From: Bacillota bacterium
GTDB taxonomy: Bacteria > Bacillota > Clostridia > Christensenellales > JAEXRW01
Length of the DNA stretch: 64,000 nt
Assembly: GCA_023454175.1 (NCBI GenBank)
Contig: JAEXRW010000014.1
Coordinates: forward strand, 1-64,000
Reading direction: 5' to 3'
The position numbers and the translations under genes are program-made. The notes below the pieces were generated by a model that saw only the letters and a program-made list of their open reading frames with translations, ran no database searches and was not told the origin of the DNA. Shown one piece after another: positions 61,203 through 64,000 of the stretch (the stretch's first letter is position 1; the number at the start of each line of letters is the position of its first letter).

Positions 61203-64000
61203 ATGATGAAAGAAGAATTTTATAAATACGTACTGGATGAATCGCCATCTGCATACGCGTTTCACAGAATCATTCTGGACGAAGCGGGGAAACCCTGTGA
61301 TTATGAATTTTTGGAGGTCAACCAAGCTTTTGAACATATGACGGGCATGAAAGCCACCGATATCATCGGCAGGCGTATCACCGAGGTATTGCCCAATATC
61401 GGAACGACTGAGTACGATTGGATCAGGACTTACGGGGAAGTAGCCCTGACAGGCCGGGCCGTGGAATTTGACCAACACTCGGAAGGACTGGACCGCTGGT
61501 ACCGGATCAAAGCCTATTCACCGGAGAAATACTATTTCATCACCTCCTTCGTGGATAAATCCTCTGAAGCTGAACAGGAGGCCGCGCTTCGAAACTTCTT
61601 TGACGTCAGCCTGGATATGCTCTGCATAGCTGACATGAAGGGATACATCCTTCGGACCAACAGAGCCTGGGAAAGGATACTGGGCTACAAGGAAGAGGCT
61701 GTGACAGGGAAAGAGTACTTGTCATTTGTACATCCCGAAGATACCGAGAAAACAAAAAAAGCCATGCAGGAGCTCGAATACCAAAAGGAAGTGATCCGGC
61801 ATGTCAACCGGTTCCGGGACAGCATAGGGGACTACAGGTATATCGAATGGTGCGGACATGTGGAAGGCGAGATCGCATATGTGGCAGCAAGGGATATATC
61901 GGAAAAAATCCAAGAAGAGAAGAAGATAAAAAGCCTTCTCGATGAGACCGAAACGATATTCAACGCCACGCAGGACGCCCTTTTTATGATGGGTATAAAC
62001 GGGAAGGGGTTCCATTACATCAAGAACAACACTGCTTACCAGAAGCTTACAGGGATATCCTCCATCAAAGGGAAAACGCCCAAGGAGCTATGGGGAGAAG
62101 CTATCTATGAAAGGGTCACTGAGAATTATATGCGGTGCATACAGCAGAATAAAGCGGTCACCTATGAAGAAAATTTACCTCTGCCCAATGGCGACAGAAC
62201 CATACTGACCATGCTGACCCCGGTACTGGAGAACGGGAAACCGGTATATATCGTAGGGTCGAGAAGAGATATCACGGAAGAGAAAAAAAGAGAGGAAGAA
62301 CTGCGGCTGAACCTGGCCAGAAACGAGACTCTGGTCAAGGTGCTGCAGCATGAGTCCAATTCGGTACAGGAGTATCTTGATTTTGCGCTGGAACAGGCGC
62401 TGGAGCTTACAAAAAGCAAATACGGGTATATCTACTTTTATGATGAAGCAAAAAAGGAATTCACCCTGAATACATGGTCTTCCGAGGTCATGAAAGACTG
62501 TTCCGTTCAAAAACAGGCCACAGTATACCAACTGGATCAAACAGGGATATGGGGCGAAGCTGTCAGACAACGCAAACCGGTCGTTATCAATGATTTTCAA
62601 GCGCCCAATCCCCTCAAAAAAGGATATCCAAAGGGCCATATCGATTTCACCCGGTTTATGACAATACCAGTGATCCACCGTAAGGCAATCGTGGCAGTGG
62701 TGGGCGTGGCAGACAAGGATTGCGATTATAACGAAATAGACGTCCTGCAACTCACGATCCTGATGAACAATGTATGGAAAGAAGTCAACCGGAAGAAAAG
62801 CGAAGCCATGCTGTTTGAGGAAAAGGAAAGGCTGCGCATCACGCTTTTATCCGTAGGCGACGGGGTCATCGCCACAGATGCCGACGGCAAAATTCGATTA
62901 ATGAACGAAGTGGCGGAAAAACTGACAGGATGGCCGTTCAAAGAAGCGGAAAACGTGGCGTTTCCACACGTATTCAATATCATCAATGAATACACCCGGG
63001 TGAAATGCGAGGACCCGATCCAAAAGGTGCTTGATTCGGGAAAGGTCATAGGCCTGGCCAACCATACGATCCTCATCGCAAAGGACGGATCGGAGCGGCC
63101 TATCGCAGACAGCGCCGCCCCAATCCAGCAAGAGGATGGGGAGACTAAAGGGGTGATACTGGTTTTCAGGGATGTAACCACCCAGCGGCAAAGACAGGCG
63201 GTGATAGAGCATTTAAGTTTTCATGACCAGCTCACAGACCTCTTCAACCGGAGATTTTTTGACGAGGAACTGCACAGGCTGGATACAGAAAGGAACCTGC
63301 CCCTGGCCCTGGTGATGGCGGACGTCAACGGCTTGAAGCTTACGAACGATGCTTTTGGACATGCGATGGGCGACCAATTGCTGATAAAGGCAGCCGAGAC
63401 CATCCAGGCGTGCTGCAGGAAAGACGATATCATCGCACGGCTGGGCGGGGATGAATTCGTCATCCTGCTGCCCAAGACCAGTGAAAAAAAGGCAGAAGTA
63501 ATCGCACAGCGCATCATGCTCCAGTGCGCAAACATAAGAGTCGACGCCGTATCGCTTTCGATATCCTGCGGCTGGGCGGTAAAGCATTCGACAAGTGAAA
63601 GCATACACGAAGTACTCAAAAAATCAGAAGACAGGATGTACCAAAGAAAGCTTTTTGAAGGGCCAAGCATCCGAAGCCAAGTCATCGATGCAGTCGTTAA
63701 AGCATTATATGAAGTGAACCGCAGAGAAAAGAAGCATTCAGAAAGAGTGAGCATGATATGTGAAAAATTTGCCATCGCACTCGGATGTACTGAGAGAGAG
63801 AGGCAGGAACTCAGAACAGCCGGATTGCTGCACGATATCGGCAAGGTAGCCATCGACATTTCGGTTATCGACAAGCCGGGTCCCCTGACGGAGAGTGAAT
63901 GGATAGAGATCAGGCGCCATCCCGAGATCGGCTACAGGATACTCACCTCTGTAAACGACATGTCAGAAATCGCACAGAGCATCCTGGCCCACCACGAACG
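61203..64000 (+). CDS. PAS/GAF/GGDEF/HD-GYP cyclic-di-GMP protein, 3' truncated
   Basis: An open frame of over 930 codons that runs off the window. No signal peptide is seen. Domain order: a PAS domain (residues about 1-115), two further PAS domains, a GAF domain (about 380-520, SVQEYLDFALEQALELTKSKYG onward), another PAS (about 545-660), a GGDEF domain with intact LGGDEFVILLP and RxxD-like spacing, and an HD-GYP domain with HDIGK and HHER where the sequence ends. GGDEF makes cyclic-di-GMP and HD-GYP degrades it. GGGGTG precedes two adjacent ATGs (61203 or 61206). Confidence 0.93.
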   Translation, partial: MMKEEFYKYVLDESPSAYAFHRIILDEAGKPCDYEFLEVNQAFEHMTGMKATDIIGRRITEVLPNIGTTEYDWIRTYGEVALTGRAVEFDQHSEGLDRWYRIKAYSPEKYYFITSFVDKSSEAEQEAALRNFFDVSLDMLCIADMKGYILRTNRAWERILGYKEEAVTGKEYLSFVHPEDTEKTKKAMQELEYQKEVIRHVNRFRDSIGDYRYIEWCGHVEGEIAYVAARDISEKIQEEKKIKSLLDETETIFNATQDALFMMGINGKGFHYIKNNTAYQKLTGISSIKGKTPKELWGEAIYERVTENYMRCIQQNKAVTYEENLPLPNGDRTILTMLTPVLENGKPVYIVGSRRDITEEKKREEELRLNLARNETLVKVLQHESNSVQEYLDFALEQALELTKSKYGYIYFYDEAKKEFTLNTWSSEVMKDCSVQKQATVYQLDQTGIWGEAVRQRKPVVINDFQAPNPLKKGYPKGHIDFTRFMTIPVIHRKAIVAVVGVADKDCDYNEIDVLQLTILMNNVWKEVNRKKSEAMLFEEKERLRITLLSVGDGVIATDADGKIRLMNEVAEKLTGWPFKEAENVAFPHVFNIINEYTRVKCEDPIQKVLDSGKVIGLANHTILIAKDGSERPIADSAAPIQQEDGETKGVILVFRDVTTQRQRQAVIEHLSFHDQLTDLFNRRFFDEELHRLDTERNLPLALVMADVNGLKLTNDAFGHAMGDQLLIKAAETIQACCRKDDIIARLGGDEFVILLPKTSEKKAEVIAQRIMLQCANIRVDAVSLSISCGWAVKHSTSESIHEVLKKSEDRMYQRKLFEGPSIRSQVIDAVVKALYEVNRREKKHSERVSMICEKFAIALGCTERERQELRTAGLLHDIGKVAIDISVIDKPGPLTESEWIEIRRHPEIGYRILTSVNDMSEIAQSILAHHE

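Overview
The window looks like chromosome of a Clostridia-type Firmicute of moderate to high GC. I infer this from the Gram-positive-style Shine-Dalgarno sites, frequent GTG and TTG starts, a pgk-tpiA-gpmI-secG-rnr-smpB-ssrA housekeeping run, YesMN-type two-component control and MsmX/YesL-type sugar-uptake genes. The hairpin-rich intergenic element near 7.9 kb resembles those I know from Christensenellales or Oscillospirales genomes. I cannot fix the genus. No rRNA, tRNA, CRISPR array, transposase or phage gene was seen.

Layout. 0-4 kb: a cytoplasmic papain-fold peptidase diverges from an EAL-like/HDOD signalling protein, which converges on a CrtI-like FAD oxidoreductase. 4-6.7 kb: a feoA-feoB-fur iron-uptake operon behind a perfect Fur box. 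6.7-13.9 kb: small accessory genes, including zinc-ribbon proteins, a histidine phosphatase, trmL, two tandem paralogues with a possible PD-(D/E)XK-like core but very different base composition, a PH-like repeat protein and a pirin. 14-21.6 kb: glycolysis, secretion and RNA quality control (pgk, tpiA, gpmI, secG, rnr, smpB, ssrA). 21.8-33 kb: an SDR, then leftward operons for a MacAB-like exporter that contains a cobalamin-binding protein, and a Gld-type ABC system, then a lipoprotein.

33.8-45 kb: a rightward sugar locus with an RbsBAC-type ABC importer, E1alpha/E1beta/E2 of an acetoin- or 2-oxoacid-type dehydrogenase (no E3), an L-xylulose-type kinase, a SorC regulator and a class II aldolase. 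The first and last transcription units share nearly identical promoters whose -35 box is overlapped by the palindrome TGACAWATGTCA, which probably is the SorC operator. 45.6-58 kb: a second sugar locus with YesN/YesM, a family 1 solute-binding protein, GH95 fucosidase-type and GH31 xylosidase-type enzymes without signal peptides, two permeases, YesL and an MsmX ATPase. Its two promoters share a 22-nt-spaced direct repeat ending in TACATTCCATGTA, probably the YesN site. Together these genes suggest import and intracellular trimming of fucosylated and xylosylated oligosaccharides, with xyloglucan fragments as one candidate.

58.5-60.4 kb: an SDR translationally coupled to an ERG4/ERG24-like membrane reductase, unusual in an apparently anaerobic bacterium. 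From 61.2 kb to the end: a large PAS/GAF/GGDEF/HD-GYP cyclic-di-GMP protein, cut by the window edge. The most informative new observations are the two shared-operator regulons, the discordant tandem paralogues, the B12-binding protein inside an exporter operon, and the sterol-reductase-like pair.
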